In this document: positions 37,247 to 50,490 of the stretch, in pieces
Position numbering within the stretch: the first letter of the stretch is position 1
Layout: the number at the start of each line of letters is the position of its first letter
Assembly (NCBI GenBank): GCA_023101725.1
Contig: JALJCO010003983.1
Coordinates: forward strand, 487,001 to 551,000
DNA length: 64,000 nucleotides
Direction: 5' to 3'
DNA from: Atherinomorus stipes
Lineage: Eukaryota; Chordata; Actinopteri; Atheriniformes; Atherinidae
The notes under the pieces: model-generated
The model's input: the letters and a program-made list of their open reading frames with translations, nothing else
What the model was told of the DNA's origin: nothing
The model's database searches: none
Position numbers and translations under genes: made by a program

Positions 37247-37560
37247 TTGAAAGATGGCGCCCGTGGTCTCGGCCAGCCGTCCATCGCTCTCCGTTCTCTT
37301 GATGGTTTTCCTGTTCCTGTCCCATGTTACTCGGGGCGTGATGTTGCTACTGGTGTACGATCGTATGGATCTTCTCCTTATCTGCGATTCTGTGGCAAAA
37401 ACACAGATCTGGAGCTCTCTCTTGACTGCGATACCGCCCTACCTGTGGAGTTTCCCTTGCTGGTGCGCCCGCAGATCCGGCCACCGCTGAAGACGTGGAA
37501 AACGTGAAGGACTTGGAGCTGACTACAGTTCTAAGTCTGGTTTAACCTGTAAGGTCTGAT
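37247..37560 (+). mobile_element. Possible retroelement 5' fragment
   Basis: Two overlapping frames (37247-37507, 37254-37490) begin at an ATG cluster. One reads TRGVMLLLVYDRMDLL and the other CYSGRDVATGVRSYGS. The YDRxxLL string recalls the start of fish LINE ORFs, but neither frame has a recognisable domain and the sequence is short. It may simply be more of the preceding repeat. Confidence 0.25.
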
Positions 37561-37869
37561 GTCCCATATTCCTGAGCATCATCACACCCGTCTGAACTGG
37601 CTGATGATCCCACCACACAAACCAGTTCCATTCTAGCTGTTCTGGAGTCATCTTTCCTGTTTTCCACTGCTTACATTATCCATGTAAAACAATCAGCTGA
37701 CCGCAACTGCTTCTGCCCGTGACATTGTGTCATGGAGAGGCTAATTGCTAACTGTTAGTGAGCTAGGCCTCTTAAACATTGGATATTTACATGAATACAA
37801 GTCTGATTGACTTCTAACTACACAGAACTGCATATTTTGTTTTGTTGTGTTGATGTTACTTGAAGTTAG

Positions 37870-38472
37870 AGGTGCCATGACATCAAATTTCACTTTTCTG
37901 GGGTTTTGAGTGTATAATATGATCTGTTGTGCACCGATGAAGCCATGTGAATGTCCAGAGTGAGAATCAAAGTTCCTGTTTATGGTCTGTCAGCTTTGTC
38001 TCTCTGCTCAGAAACAGTTGAATCAGACAGCAGGCTCTCATTCTGCGTAGTTCTATCATTCTACTTAATTTAATTGCTCCAATAAGAGCACACTATCAAG
38101 TAAACAGCGCCCCCCCCTCTCTCTCCTAACAGTCTGCACCGTCCGCCCCCCCCCCCCCCCCCCCCCCCCCTCCCCTCCCTGTCTGATTCAGCTGCGTGTA
38201 TGGAGCTAGTAGTAACTTCTGTGCAGTCAGGTCTGGGTTCTCCAAATAAGGTCATAGCCAAATAAGGTGTAGCCAATCAAAATGAAGTCAACGTGGTCTC
38301 TGGGTAAAGCTCCATATCATCACCGGACCCAACTGTATTACTGAGGAAGTGAGGTCTGGCGTTTCAAAACAATACTCCGCTGTAAAAAATGCCGTTTTTT
38401 TCTTTGGAGTATTTACATATACAGTAATGCCAACAACATAAACTAGTTTTTAACTGCTATGTCATCACTCCT
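37870..38472. mobile_element. TTAA-type non-autonomous DNA element with internal poly-C
   Basis: The left end is TTAG then AGGTGCCATGACATCA. The right end, reverse-complemented, is TTAA then AGGAGTGATGACATAG. The ATGACAT core and AGG ends match, and the left TTAG looks like a mutated TTAA. About 603 bp with no coding frame. Contains a 25-C homopolymer (38146-38170) beside CT repeats. Confidence 0.6.
38146..38170. repeat. Poly-C homopolymer (25)
   Basis: Uninterrupted C run. The poly-Gly frame on the minus strand is an artefact. Confidence 0.95.
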
Positions 38473-40465
38473 TTAAGGTCAAGATCTCCACACTGTCTAC
38501 TTTAGAACTGCTCTTGGGAAATTTCAATAAGTTATCAAGGTCCTTGTCTCTGCAATAGGAAACCTGATTATCTGGGGAAAAAAAAAAAAAATTAAAAAAG
38601 CTTTCAAAAGATACCTTATCAATCAAATTATGTAATATTTATTTTCTCAACTGTCGTGCTCTCATCTTATCTTACACACTCTTCTATGTATTTTCCTTTG
38701 CTCTTATATTTTATTGTATGATTCCTTTTTTCATTTAATTATTTCTTGTAACAGATTTGTTTTTGATTTATGCTTTTTGTGGGTGAGGTGTACATCCTTC
38801 TGGGTTTCTTACCTCTCCCCTTCACATTTTGAATATAATGATTGTTTATGCTATTTCAATGACACTGGAAAACCAATAAAATAAGATAAGATAAATAAAA
38901 TAACAGCAATCACACTTACTTAACCAGTCACAGTGCTTTGCATTGAGAAAATATAGTTAAAGGCAGTGAAAAGAAATCACTTGGCGCTGAAACAAAGTTC
39001 TTATTCTTAAATCATGAGCCCTGGTCCTTGCTCTCTTACAAGATGGAATGCTTTAGTGTGATGATCAGTAACTGTAAAGGCTGCATCAGTTGGACAGTAC
39101 TAGATACAGACATGGGGACCGGGAGATCTTCAAAACTAACTGAACACAATGTTGAATTTGTATGGGATATTGAAAGAGAATTTTTGATGATAGTGTTCAA
39201 ACATCAGACTGCTGAAAATCTGAACATCAGTAACCATAGCACACATACATGTTAAGAAGAGCTACTTCCAAGTAAATAAGCTTTCCAGGATTCATTAAAA
39301 CTAAAAAACTTTTCTGAATAATGATTATAACTGTGGATTAGAAATGGTCTTATTTACATTTGTTAGTGGCTGCTGCATTTTTTCTTCATTATGAGACACA
39401 GGAGAGGCATGGAGCAGAGAATGTGAGGCAGAATGGCATTTCACTGGGAATGGACTTTAAACAAGGTTTGTCTTTACTAACAACAAATGTCCTGCTGTTA
39501 GATTTATACTTGTATTGGGTGAGGATGAGTTTTATTGTGTGAAACATTGATGGGTATAGCGAAGTAGCTCCATGCTGAGAACATCCATGTTGCAAGAGCC
39601 ACAGCAGGTATCAAAGCCAATAAGTGTAATGTTTCAAGCTCAACGCAATGGACCCCCCCCCCCCCCCCCCCCCATTTGCTTGCAAAGGTAAGAATACCAA
39701 AACAGAATTTTGAACTGACCATTCTTTGGCTCTTTCACGACTGTCTTGCCATCTTTCTGAGTGTAGAGAGTGTTCAAAGTGCTCACTGATTGGTTCTATC
39801 AAAGGGAATTCCTCACATACAGGAACATAAATAATGGAAAGGTGTACATCGAAGGGTTGAAAGGAATGTGAACTTTTCCCTCTGACCAATTATTGTTTAG
39901 CTGACTTCAGCTATGGGCAGGTTCATACAACCAAGATAACAAGGTGTTCAAAAGGGGAAAGCTGTGTTGCACAGAGGGAAGTAGTCAAGGAAACAATAGG
40001 CAAAAGTTATTTATGGATTTCTGTTAAGGAGTGAAGCAATTCACACAACAGGTTTCTTTGATGGGATATTTATTAGATTTTATACAAAACATGAGAGCAA
40101 GAAAAACTGCTGTGATACAAATTTGCCTAAAGTAGATAACTTTTATGAGCCGTTGTATAAGCTATGTACTTTTCAAATACTGTGCGATCTAAATAGGTAT
40201 TACTTTGTTCATTGACCTGAAAATTTGGTGTTTTGTTTAGCCTAAACTGTGGGCACATTAGAAAGGCAATGACAACATAAGGCTTCAATGTCATTATACA
40301 GACTCTAATTGGGTAGTGAGAGATCTTCAGCAGTTGGTTTACTTTCAGAATAAATCGTCCTTAAAAAGACAAAAATGACATACAAATTGGTTTGATAAAA
40401 ACAAAACAAATACTGCTGTTATTATATGTGAGCAGTGACATCCACATTTTTGAATACACCCTCAA
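38473..40465. other. Unannotated sequence with a 21-C run
   Basis: No gene is supported. 38640-38900 is AT-rich and ends in CCAATAAAATAAGATAAG, which could be an old LINE tail, but no coding trace supports that. A 21-C homopolymer lies at 39653-39673. Confidence 0.45.
39653..39673. repeat. Poly-C homopolymer (21)
   Basis: Uninterrupted C run; frames across it are artefacts. Confidence 0.95.
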
Positions 40466-41110
40466 AGGATAACTTTATTTTTTTCAACCTGGATCTTATT
40501 TCTAGGATTATTTACATGCATTTCACTCAGTGATAACATTTCTGCATCACTTTGACTCCTTTGAAAGATATTACGTTGAGTCATCCTTTGGTGTACATCC
40601 AGTATAGTGGCGGAGATGGGGCAGCCACTATATAAGACATTATCTGGTATAAAACTCCTTGATTTCATCAATGCTTTTAAGTAGAATGAACGAACGAATG
40701 AGTACTATTGTCCTGTGAGTTCAGAGTTTTGCAAATTCCTTTTTTGTTGTCGGGTAGCGAGCTGCTCTTCTCAACTGTACTATGAAAGCACGCGTTGTGA
40801 ATGTGCGGTCCCGAAAAATGTGTAGAACACCCTGATAACTAACAGAAAGCTTAATCTGAACTCACAGGACAATAGAACTCATTCGTTCACTCTACTGAAA
40901 GTATTGGCAAAAATCTAGCAGTTTTGCTGCAGATAATGCCTTCTTTAGTGGCTGCCCTGTCTCTGCCATTATACTGGATGTACACCGAAGGATAACTCTA
41001 CGTAATATCTTCCGAAGAAGTCAAAGTGATGCAGAAATTGTACCAGTGAGTAAATGCACGTATATACTCCTAGAAATACGGTCCAGGTTGAAAAAAAGGA
41101 CAGTTATCCT
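40466..41110. mobile_element. Fold-back element, copy 1 (~645 bp)
   Basis: The left arm (40466-40725) and right arm (40856-41110) are reverse complements over about 255 bp, with a ~130-bp loop. The ends are AGGATAACT and AGTTATCCT. Matching blocks include TTTTTTTCAACCTGG, GTACATCCAGTATA and TACTATTGTCCTGTGAGTTC with their complements. The minus-strand frame at 40462-40671 is not a gene. A second copy lies at 61703-62096. The target duplication was not resolved. Confidence 0.9.
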
Positions 41111-44100
41111 AAAGGCTCCTTGCATAACAAACATCTAAGGATCTCGTGACTTAAAGCAACCCTTACCGATGTTGCATTTTAGAAAGCGGAGCAAGACAAT
41201 TTGAATATAAACAGCTAGCTACAGCTCACTACCAAGACATAACCCCCTATTCCCTCTGCCTCCCAATGCAGAGGCAAAGGTCTGACAGGCAGGTCCCTCG
41301 GCCTATCCCAGGGGTGCACCCCACTTCAAGGATTGGTTGGAGTTTTCATTGAATATTTAGAGATTGGAATAATATTTTATTTTGATTAATGGTGGGTCTG
41401 TCTTGTACTTCAGAGTTCCATTACTTTATTCATAGCATTTTACCCTATTGAAAAAATAGTGTAACAATCAAACATCGGTAAAGGTTCCTTTTAGAGCAGC
41501 TTCACCAACATTCCCGTCCTCGACATTTGTGCCATTCCACTCCTGAAATTGGAGTTTTTTTCACCAGTGTTTTTTTTTTTTTTTTTTTTGCCATGGTGTA
41601 TAATAATACCTAATCAAAGTCTGGGTATTTTTATTTTATTACACTATTCATTTTGTCAGATAACATTATGAAAGAAACAGGCCAAATCCTAGGAATTAAG
41701 TTTAATGACTTGAAAGAGATCCATCTGGAGGAACAAATGAGCAATCCAATGATCAAACAAGTTTGTGAAGCAAGAGTTTGCAACATTCGTTCATTCTACC
41801 GTTGGTAAAACGAAGCAGACCACATCTGTGACGATCCTAATAATCCCTTATTACAATACGCAGGGGAACTACTGATAAAGGGGTAGTTCTTAACAAAGGA
41901 GCCAAGGCTTAAACAGGACTTGGGGATTTAGGCTGTGGAGGACGTGCTGCCACCACTCAGCCTTGTTTTTAACTTTAAGCAATGGACACTTGTTGTATTA
42001 CAACAACATTTAAAAATGCAGTACTGTATGTGGTCAAAACTGAGAAAAATTGTTAAAGTTAATTTTATTTAGTTTATTAGACACACAATGAGTCAGAAAT
42101 AATGACTGGAAAAAATGCAAATGAGACAAACTGAAAGTTTTGAGCATAATTCATCCTCATTATTGTATGTTTTTGTTTATAACTACACCAGAAAACTTAA
42201 GAACACTTGCATCACATACTGGCACTCTTGCATTTTCAAATTGTCTGTATTTTAGCATAATTTATATATTTGTCATTTATTTTTTTCAGGACCTACTATC
42301 TATAAATTAGATCTCATAAGCAACCAATATTGCTTGGACAAGAATAGACATACATGTCCATGCAAAAGTAAAGATACAGATGGATTTCACAAGAGGGATA
42401 ATTAATTATTAATGATACAATTTCAGGATGTATTCTCCTCTGGTGTGGATTTGTGTTTTGACAGACTCATAATCTTCATAAATCGATTCATAATTGCTTA
42501 TCGCTGCTTACAGCAACAACAAACCCAGTTCTCAGGTGAATAAATAAAAATTAATGTTGATGCTTCCTGCTTGAGTGTGATAGTGTGTCACGTTTCCTCA
42601 AATGCTGCACATGCAACTTCACCCTTAGTTTGAGGATTAAAAGTTTGCAGCAGTAAACAAGTCACTGAGCTGAATTAGCCAGTGCCTGTGAACACAAAAT
42701 GACATTTTTTTCCTACATTAAAGAAAGAAAAAAAAATAAATAGAGGGAAGGGGAGTTAAGTTTCTGGCTGAGCAAATTTGGGTTTGAACAGTGTCACTGC
42801 ACTTGCAAAACTCTCTCACTGTTAAGAAGACCAAATGACTTTAGCTCATAATCAGCAAACCAGTATGTCACATTGCGTTAAATCATGCCTTTCTTTAAAA
42901 GCCTGCATGCACATACTGTACAACACAAGTGCTTCAGCCTATTTAAGATACATCCAACACAATGACCACATGCAGTAAATCGTTTTTGTTTCCTTCTGAT
43001 CTATCACATGTAGTTGTCTTTGATGAGCAGGCATTTCATTTTTCCTGCTATCACGACTTGTATTACTGCTATAAAATGATACCAGTAAAAAGAGACAGGG
43101 AATTGTCGCTCTTGTCATACAAGATACAGATCAATATCCTCATCAAATGGGTGCTACACTCTCATGCTTCTGCTTCTACCTCCTCCTCTCTGCAGGCCAC
43201 ACGCAGATGTGTGGGAAAGTAAACTTCATTTGAAGGGTTGTAACAATGGCTGCTCCAAAATGTCACTCTAAGAATGCATTTGGAATTGATGTTACTGCAG
43301 TTAACCCTTTGACCAAATTTATGGTTGCGGAGGTAATGACTAAGTAATTCCTTGTCTTGTGCTGATCTTATGGCTCCACTGCTATCATCAAATGTTTGAA
43401 GGGGCCTTGAGTATTGTTGCAACAGAAGAACATCTGTGAAAATGGTTCCTCTGTGAGTAATTCACCTCCATCTACAATATCCATTTTTAATGAAACAAGA
43501 GATGCTTAGCTTTGATGCCAGTGTTGGACACATTTATCATACAGCAAAAAGAAATAAAGTGTGACCGCTCTAATCAGATTGTTTCTCACTCACTTAATGC
43601 GCTTACAACATATTATATTCCTCCAATGTTCTTCTGGATTTTATGGATATTGTCAGTGGATAGCCGCCCTAATGTGCACTGCCTCTAAAGCTATGATGCT
43701 TTACAATGTGGCTGAAAATTTATGTTTGAATGTTCTGTAGAAGTGTAACAAATCTTTGCTTTTCCATGTGCGACAGCTTAAGGGGCACAATCATTATCTA
43801 CAACATTTCCTTTAACTGACAAAGAATCTGTAGCTGCTCTGAGTATAATGGAAATCAGTTTTAGGAAAGGGGACGGTGGTGGGGTGCTGCCTGATGGAAA
43901 ATAAATAAATAAATTCCAAGTTCATCATGCAAATTCATCCTCCCAACCGTGGCACATTCTTCAAACAGACACCTCCTCTGGAGGGAGGGAGACACAGTCT
44001 GATAAAGAGACAAATGAGCTAGTGATCTCCATACCAACCTCTTTCCTAGTGTGCTCTTTTTATCCTTATGTGTGAAAGTGTGTGTGCAAGACAGAAGGGA

Positions 44101-46011
44101 GGGGCGGGAGCTTCAATGACCTTTGCAATGATGACAAGCATGTCCAGGAACAAAACTGTGCATGTGGGCTTTATTCAACTCAAAGTGATTACTTATCACT
44201 GCGCTATGGGAAGGCAAGCTCATAGATAGTTGTGCTCCATCAAGAAATTCTGCGTCTATCCTGCATCACTACAGCAGAACCATAATTACATAATTACAGA
44301 ATAATTACACATAATTACTATATATGATGATATACTGCACAATAGAACAGATTTGGTTATTGTTATACAAACCTTGTGCTTCTGCTGCCAAATCAACAAC
44401 AAAAGCTACTCATTAGAACAGCAGCTAACAATTATTGTCATTATCAATCCAGAGATTGATTACTTTTTTTTGATTAACCAATTAAGCAATTAGTTGATGA
44501 AAGGATGCTTTGTTTTATATGTTTACAGTTCAAAGATATTTAGAATGCTGTGATGAAAAACAGCAATAATCATTCATCTGTCCATTCTGGGCTCGTACAA
44601 TGTTCAGGTACAGTTTAATGGCAGCACCGCAAGCATTTTCTAACTGAAATGTGTTACATGTTTTCCTCTCACCTCTTCTCTCCTCTCCTCTGATAATGTA
44701 TTCAGATATTCCAACAAGGTGATAACAAAATTGCCTGACATTTCCAGATTTATTGCTGTATTTTCTTATTATCGCCAAAGAAATATACAGAGTTTCTGTC
44801 CCATAAATCATATTGAGGGAGCGATGCAGACACTATTGTGTTTAGCCCATTGCTACCACTTTTGGATTAGAAATAAATTGCTGGCTCATTTTCACAAATG
44901 GAAACGAAAAGCCAATGTTCGAGCCACAGCGTGACTTTCTCAACGGGGTGTTTATCAATGGATGGATTTCTTGAGTGTTCCTGCTACATGAGGATCAATT
45001 ACTATTAGCTCTTATTGGGTTTGACAATGGACTTAGATGCTCCTGCGTTTCGTAATATTTGTTTCCTCTCTTCTGTGTCCCCATATTTCCCAAGTGCATC
45101 GTGCTAGCGTTAGATGAGAATATACACTTGACTGAAAAATACATCGTAATGGTAATATGAAATAAAAGGATTTATGTATACAAGTGTCAGGACAATATAT
45201 ATGACATACATTTTTTATTTACAAGCCAGTCTTGCAATTAAATTTTCCACAGCCATGCAGTTGATTCTCTAAAAGGGGCTTCCCTCTTTCCTTCTTTCTC
45301 TTTTAGCATAATGTATCATGGACAATAAAAAGTAAATAGATATAATTTCAGTACATTTTTTAAAACATTATCTTTGAATAGCAGTTAGGTGGTCTGGATC
45401 CTTGTGATACTGAGTTATTTTACACAGCATGATGATGATAACGTTACTCATGCAGAGACCTTACATGCTACACACAAGGTGTCATTTTTGGTGTTAGAAA
45501 AACAGATTTAGACTCGATTGGGCTGTGACCTTTCCCAGCACTGCTGAGGGCAAAGGATCCGACACAGACTTTTTTAATATTTATGGGCTTTTTTGATGCC
45601 ACACAAGGTCAAAGCAGATGTTCTTCCTACACTTTCTAGATAGTTCAACCCTTTGAATCTGAGAAGATATTTTTTTCTGTTAAGAAATCATTTTTTCATG
45701 CTCAGAGTCAGCGCATCTCTCAGAAGGATACTGGATTTTAGGCAGTCTACTTTTACCTCGGGGACAAGACTGTTGGCTCGAAGTTTAGGATCTGCCTGCC
45801 TGGTTACTTTGCTATCGACAGCTTACATCTTATATTACAATTTCTCTGAGGTTAAAAGCTTTGCTGCTTTTTAGAGCGAGGCCTTGCTGATAGACTGATG
45901 AACCGGAGTTAAGGCTTTGGCATTTATATTTAAGTTTCAAATGAAGTTTTTAAGATACAGAGCATGCACAGTTATAGCCAAAATATGCCTCCAGCATTGC
46001 TCTGGTCTTTA
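41111..46011. other. Repeat-poor unannotated sequence
   Basis: Apart from a T-run near 41570-41590 and a CT-rich patch at 44665-44690, I see no mobile elements and no exon with a recognisable domain. Composition is even. This may be single-copy intronic or regulatory DNA. Confidence 0.5.
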
Positions 46012-46347
46012 TACAGATGCAGGCATGAAAAAGTTTCCCTTTCTGCCGACTGCCAGCCACTTACCAGCAACCTGTCTGCTAATTCAATTGCACAGAGAAA
46101 CACCTGTGTGCCCAGGGGAAACAATTTCAGAGCATAAATGAATGCCCGGAACAAGGACGTTTCCACACGCCAAGTTTGGACACTGTGCGTGATGACGTAT
46201 TCGTGGGACAAATCGTTCAGCCAGTGATAGTGCAGTAATAGTGCACTATTACTGCACTATTACTGCAGTAATAGTGCAGTAATAGTGCACTATTACTGCA
46301 CCACTTCTGGCAGAAAAAGGAGGAACTTTTTCATGCCTGCATCTGTA
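46012..46347. repeat. Stem-loop enclosing an 11-bp inverted/direct array
   Basis: The left arm (46012-46047, from TACAGATGCAGGCATG) is the reverse complement of the right arm (46309-46347, ending CATGCCTGCATCTGTA), including a perfect 24-bp core. Between them, touching the right arm, lies the 11-bp array at 46223-46310. No coding trace and no known family. Confidence 0.9.
46223..46310. repeat. Eight 11-bp units in order F F R R F F R R
   Basis: F is AGTAATAGTGC (first copy AGTGATAGTGC) and R is its complement GCACTATTACT, read here in phase as ACTATTACTGC. Units: F 46223-46233, F 46234-46244, R 46245-46255, R 46256-46266, F 46267-46277, F 46278-46288, R 46289-46299, and a degenerate R (ACCACTTCTGG) 46300-46310. 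Six units are exact. Confidence 0.95.
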
Positions 46348-46763
46348 CAGTATCAAATGAAAACTTGATACTTGTTGTTTAGAGGAAAGCTTTTTATTTA
46401 CATAATGGATGGTACTACGTCCCACATGTTTAGTTTACTCAACGTTGCTGCAAATTAAATGATCTGATGATTTTATATAAGGCATATAAAGGTTACAGCA
46501 CATTTTAATTACACAACAGTTGCTTTTAGGGACTTAAAATAATCTTGACAACTCTCTGAGACAAGAGACCAAATATTGATATGAGGACGACATCACAGCC
46601 CACATGTGAATTAATTTTCACGCTGGCACCATGAACTGTTCAAGCATGTAACATTTTCCAACAGTTTCATCCATAGTTTAAGGTCATAAAGCAAATGAGA
46701 ATCAGGAAGGCTGGGATGGGCTTCAGCCTCTTCCTTTATCAGAATAAGCTGTACAGAGAATGA

Positions 46764-46803
46764 AAGAAAGAATAAATGAATGAATGAGTGAATGAATGAA
46801 TGT
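46764..46803. repeat. (TGAA)n microsatellite
   Basis: AATGAATGAATGAGTGAATG-type tetranucleotide repeats with one substitution. Confidence 0.9.
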
Positions 46804-46871
46804 AATAAGGCAACACAAAAATCTAACATACGAAAAACACTGTAGCATTTAGAATGCTAAATGAACAGAAA

Positions 46872-46882
46872 GATATATATAC

Positions 46883-46929
<47 letters not shown>

Positions 46930-46967
46930 CATACATATACAGTATATATATACACACACACACACAT
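46872..46967. repeat. (TA)n / (CA)n compound microsatellite
   Basis: A TA array with ATAC units, an ACAGTA interruption, then a short CACA tract. Confidence 0.95.
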
Positions 46968-49900
46968 AGATTATTCAAAACGTCTTCATATAGAAACTAA
47001 GACAGAATATCAGAATATTACCTGCAAGAGCGCTTGAATGAAATCCACAGTAAAAATAAACCAGTAGCATACAGTCTCCTAATTTCCTTACCTTTTGCTT
47101 AAATATGTGAAATTGCAATTTTGTTCAGTGACTGTGGTAGGTATTATGCCATTATAGAAAAGGTAAAGGGAGATAAAGGGACCATTCTTGATAGCTAACT
47201 GAAGTTACTTAATTTAAAAACTTGTTTTAGGCTTTCCATTTTAAACTTTGGAGGCTGCGATCTTTTTCTTTAAAGGTCCTCCTGACTTTAAAATTCAGAA
47301 GTCATGATTTGGTTGAGGTAGGTACGGCTTAGGCATGTTTATAGTAGTCAGGCATGTGTATACCTTTATCTACAGCTAAAAGTATGCACTTTCATGCTTT
47401 CCTCATTTTTGTTTCAGCTGTTTTCAGAAGGCTTATTTTTTGTGTTAGATATCTTTATTGTTCTCAGTTCACTAACGTAACAGGAGATGAAGTCAGAATG
47501 ATAAGCTGGGGGTTCCAATAAAGCCAGCAGATAAAAAAATGTAGAAATTAACTCTTTCTGTTCTGGTCTGTGACCAATATTTGAATAAAGATAAATTCAT
47601 AAATACTGATTGTAAAGCTAAATTGTTATTGCCAGTAGTTTGAAGATGATTATGTTTGCCCTCCACAGGATTTACCTGCATGCAATTAAGGCTTGCTTAA
47701 TAAACAAGTTCTCTTTGGCCTAAATACGAATTACAAATAGAAACCACAGATCTGGCAGAGCCAAAATCTTGTCCCTTGCCAATAGACTCTTATTCAGGTT
47801 CCTTTTAGTCTAATTACACGCTCACAAAGAGCATTAAAAGTTAAGAGGTTTGTAAAACATTTAGTGCATGTGCTTCATTCACTGTGCCTGACATGGTTGG
47901 TTAGCCATGATTTCCCTGAAAACATCTCCCTCATTAAATGCTGTTTCTCTATTGAGCTGCAGCTGGGTTACACCTGATTGAACATGGTAAAGCAACCATA
48001 ATACAACCATCCATCCACTCTAGTGTGCAGCAGCAAGCAGTATCACTTCCATCTTCTTCACACTTTAGGTGGACCTTGAATCTGCTTTGTTCAAATGCAT
48101 TCTCCTTATAACTATTATGGTGCAATCCACAGCAGAGCCCATCAATGAGTAAATTATCCTAAAAATAATTAATGTAACTTTTAATGTAACTCTTTTTAAT
48201 CTATTGTTTTCTATGCTGAGAAAAAATAACGGCCATCTGTTTTTCAAGAAAAGATAAAACAAAGCGTTAAAGTGTTTCTTTCCATTTTAACAGCTAAAAT
48301 GATTTGATGTTCCAGCATCCATATCAGATTGTGAGAAAGTTTATTTGCCACAGGTCATTGTGTAATGGCAAGGTGTCTCAGCAAAAAGTTCAAAGATAAG
48401 AGTTAAGACTAGTTACAGATACTGTTTGCCTAATTTTCAGCTTGAAGGTGGACTCTGACAACATCAATCATCAAGTCATCTTTCACTCTTCTTTAACTTT
48501 TAGATTTAGTTGCACCAAACTGGTAACAGCAGAAAACAAGAGAAAATGGAAATGTGTTATTTCTGAAATCCTGTGAAATGAGAACCATCATGCATTGAAA
48601 ATTAGTTACTGATGCAAAACCAAATCTAAATGAAAACAGAGCTGCGTGAGAGAGCTGCACTAAAGGAAATTGGTGATATCCACTAGAACAATGAAAGCAG
48701 CTTAATGTTTTGGGAATGACAATTATTGCTTAATTCTCATCTCTGTGGTATCAAACTGTCCAAATAAATGCCCAACATCTCTTAAGCAGAGGGTGCCCTG
48801 CCCTTTAGCATCTCTGCCCTATTTGTTGATCTGTAGAAATTTTACTCAACAGTTATACCTAAAAAAAATTGGGAATGTTGATAAATGACAAGGTTTTCAT
48901 ATTTAAAATGGGAAACAAGACTTAAATATTGTGGAAAAAACATTATTGTGTGGCCACAAAAATAAAGTTTTGTGAATCTGGTGTGAGAATACTTTTATTA
49001 ACTTGATTATCACTTGCTATTTGGAAAAAAAAATACTGTAGGGAAACATTTCTGGCATGCCTTAAAAACACATTCTCAAAATAATAACATTATGCAGAAT
49101 AAAGATAAAAAGAACACAAAAGATACCAGAGAGTCACAGTATGACATCAGGAGGTCGATGCTACCGAATGTTACACTTTGGAAATTAGACTGGGCTCTCT
49201 TACTAAGATGTTCCTAATACAGAGGTGAAATAGTCCAGGACTCAGCCCAGACATATCCTACAGTATGCCGCTCTTGCAGTTTCTATTATCTATTATCATG
49301 TTCTAACATTAACAAGAGGGATGTAACAGGAGCTACAGCAGTATGTGGGGAACTTTATTTCGGGTCTTTGCCTTTAAGAGAGTGGCTTTATGGGTAACCT
49401 TCTCCAGCAGAAGGACCCAGGGGGACAGTGAAGGAGAACCAGGATGCTGCTGATAAATAGATGGTGACAGGGGTGATTAAATTACTCATAATCAGTCATT
49501 AAGTGTCTATATTGGCCCATTTTCCATGAAACCTGTTATCTTAATTTAAATTCCCTGTGATCATGGTTTCAGCATTCAAAGCAAAAACCCAGATAACTTT
49601 AAGTTCTGTTTGATCTTACTCCCTGCGCTGTTACAGTGGGTAGGGCCAAAGAGTAACATGCACAAATGCTTTCAGCTTCGAGCCAGGTTAGGGCAAAGTC
49701 TTCATTGTACGATTATAAATTTTTGCTCTTGAAAGATTGCAATTCTTGCAGTACCGCTATCAGGTGACTCAACCAGCATAATTAATCTGCTGGAGGCTGA
49801 CTCTTTGTTGGTTTCACACTCTTGAATCAAATGAATGACTTGTTAACAGGCTTGCAAAGAACCTGATGAGGAAATTCATTCATCTGAATCAAGTTCGTTG

Positions 49901-50490
49901 GAGTAGGAACACATCAAAGACGGGCAGTGGGTCCTGAGGAACAGAGTTGAGAAACTGCGCTAAAGTGCTCAAAACAGTTTTCTTCTTTCTTCCTGACTTG
50001 TATGGTGTTTCATTAACAATATCATGGTGGATTACCTCACATGGGATAGGGATGTGGATTGGGAGTGTCACTGTGTAATTGTCGGTGCTAACTGCACAAT
50101 TTTTTATGCACCACATACAGTATGCATATAATGATTTTAAGACTGACACATACTTTCAATTCATCTTTATATCTTGTAAATATAGAAGAAATCCAAACTG
50201 TAAACAAAGGAACAAAAAACCCAACTTGTGTGATAAACAGGTGTTAAAGAAAGAAAAATGCAGCCATACATGTTCAAGCTACTGGGTGCTTATGTGCTGT
50301 CATCACTTGATTGTTTTGGACCCCTGCCATTCTGTTTATGTAACATTCTATTGAAGGATGTCTATTATAGAACTACTATTTTTAAAACCATTGAACTGTT
50401 TTTCTTTTATGGTTTGGGTTTTTGTTTGCATTTTTCAGTATTGCTGATGCACACGTACACTCTAAACCCGGGTAAGTTGAGATTACTTAA

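Larger units (their letters stand above)
46348..50486. other. Repeat-poor unannotated sequence with two microsatellites
   Basis: Contains (TGAA)n at 46764-46803 and a TA/CA array at 46872-46967. Otherwise I see no mobile element or exon. 47860-48000 and 49470-49860 look like single-copy DNA and are candidates for conserved non-coding elements on composition only. Confidence 0.5.

Noticed and set aside
38640..38900. AT-rich stretch ending AATAAAATAAGATAAG as a LINE 3' tail
   Set aside because: No coding trace upstream that I can read as LINE; left as unannotated.
45653..45874. 73-codon frame with a hydrophobic C-terminal part as a possible small membrane protein
   Set aside because: Single frame without homologous motif, splice or expression evidence.
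46223..46310. 11-bp array as a CRISPR-like array
   Set aside because: There are no spacers, the units alternate orientation and the sequence is from a vertebrate-type genome.
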